Source: Chloroflexota bacterium
Lineage (GTDB): Bacteria; Chloroflexota; Anaerolineae; Aggregatilineales; Phototrophicaceae
DNA: 49,221 nucleotides
Direction: 5' to 3'
Assembly: GCA_009840575.1 (NCBI GenBank)
Contig: VXNO01000115.1
Span: forward strand, 1-49,221
Every line of letters starts with the position of its first letter. The first letter of the stretch is position 1. A program made the translations under genes and the position numbers. The notes beneath the pieces were generated by a model. The model was not told the DNA's origin and did not search any database. It worked only from the letters and a program-made list of their open reading frames with translations. Shown in pieces: positions 49,093-49,221 of the stretch.

Positions 49093-49221
49093 GGCGATTC
49101 CCTTCCCTGGCGGCGGTCTCTGGACGGGATATTTTACCCACATAGGCGCGCGCGGCATAGCGATATGGGGAGTGGCTAGTTGTATAGTCCCAGAGTAAGA
49201 TGGGTGGGTTTTTGGTGAAAT
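49093..49221. other. Window-edge intergenic segment, no feature seen
   Basis: No reading frame, RNA gene or repeat of note is recognised in the last 129 nt except the possible minus-strand -10 box at 49131-49136. Confidence 0.4.

Overview
The window (about 49 kb, GC-rich, with G/C-ending codons throughout) looks like an ordinary chromosomal stretch of a free-living bacterium, most likely a Chloroflexota (Anaerolineae-like) lineage. This is an inference from gene content: a menaquinone operon, a surface protein of DUF348/G5/3D type, a very long LivM permease, M50B-type membrane proteins and large TIR/NACHT proteins. No rRNA or tRNA gene, transposase, integrase, phage gene or CRISPR array was recognised.

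Layout. 1-844: 3'-truncated DNA methyltransferase (minus). 935-2335: scyllo-inosose dehydrogenase-like enzyme and a small membrane protein. 2332-3708: M20 dipeptidase (minus). 3933-5905: two-component system. 5902-6288: cytidine/cytosine deaminase-fold enzyme (minus). 6441-6881: small membrane protein. 6956-14178: TetR regulator with its probable operator, then menF, a GxxExxY remnant, menD, menB, menE and menH; menC, menA and the methyltransferase step are absent. 14175-15491: DUF348/G5/3D protein (minus). 15551-18599: probable metalloregulator operator and a znuABC-type uptake operon whose binding protein has a huge His/Asp tandem-repeat loop. 18612-18989: rsfS (minus). 19164-26270: branched-chain amino-acid-type ABC transporter with a doubled-size LivM, followed by an APH-fold kinase. 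26267-27151: EamA transporter (minus). 27465-35985: four tightly packed genes, TIR-NTPase-HEAT, TIR-FGE, a small protein and a NACHT NTPase. 36011-49092: PQQ-type sugar dehydrogenase, a duplicated coiled-coil membrane protein, mannose-6-phosphate isomerase, ClpB, a Trm112-like protein, a flippase-like membrane protein, a Rieske oxygenase, an M50B-like protease with a catalytically dead paralogue, and an acyl-CoA synthetase.

The best candidate for an undescribed system is the 27465-35985 operon. Two TIR proteins with conserved catalytic-position Glu, two STAND-type NTPases, a probably non-catalytic FGE (C-type-lectin-fold) module and a small protein that shares a GHVxFAGxD motif with the NACHT protein are linked by 4-nt start/stop overlaps. 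This fits an NLR-like conflict (immunity or cell-suicide) system, but function is inferred from domains only.

Other recurring structure: six of nine convergent gene pairs overlap by exactly four nucleotides at shared stop codons; two families of short dispersed repeats (a GGGCGAG...CTCGCCC hairpin and a 9-nt periodic CACAAAG/CTTTGTG element) sit in gene junctions, including at the start of menE and immediately before menD.
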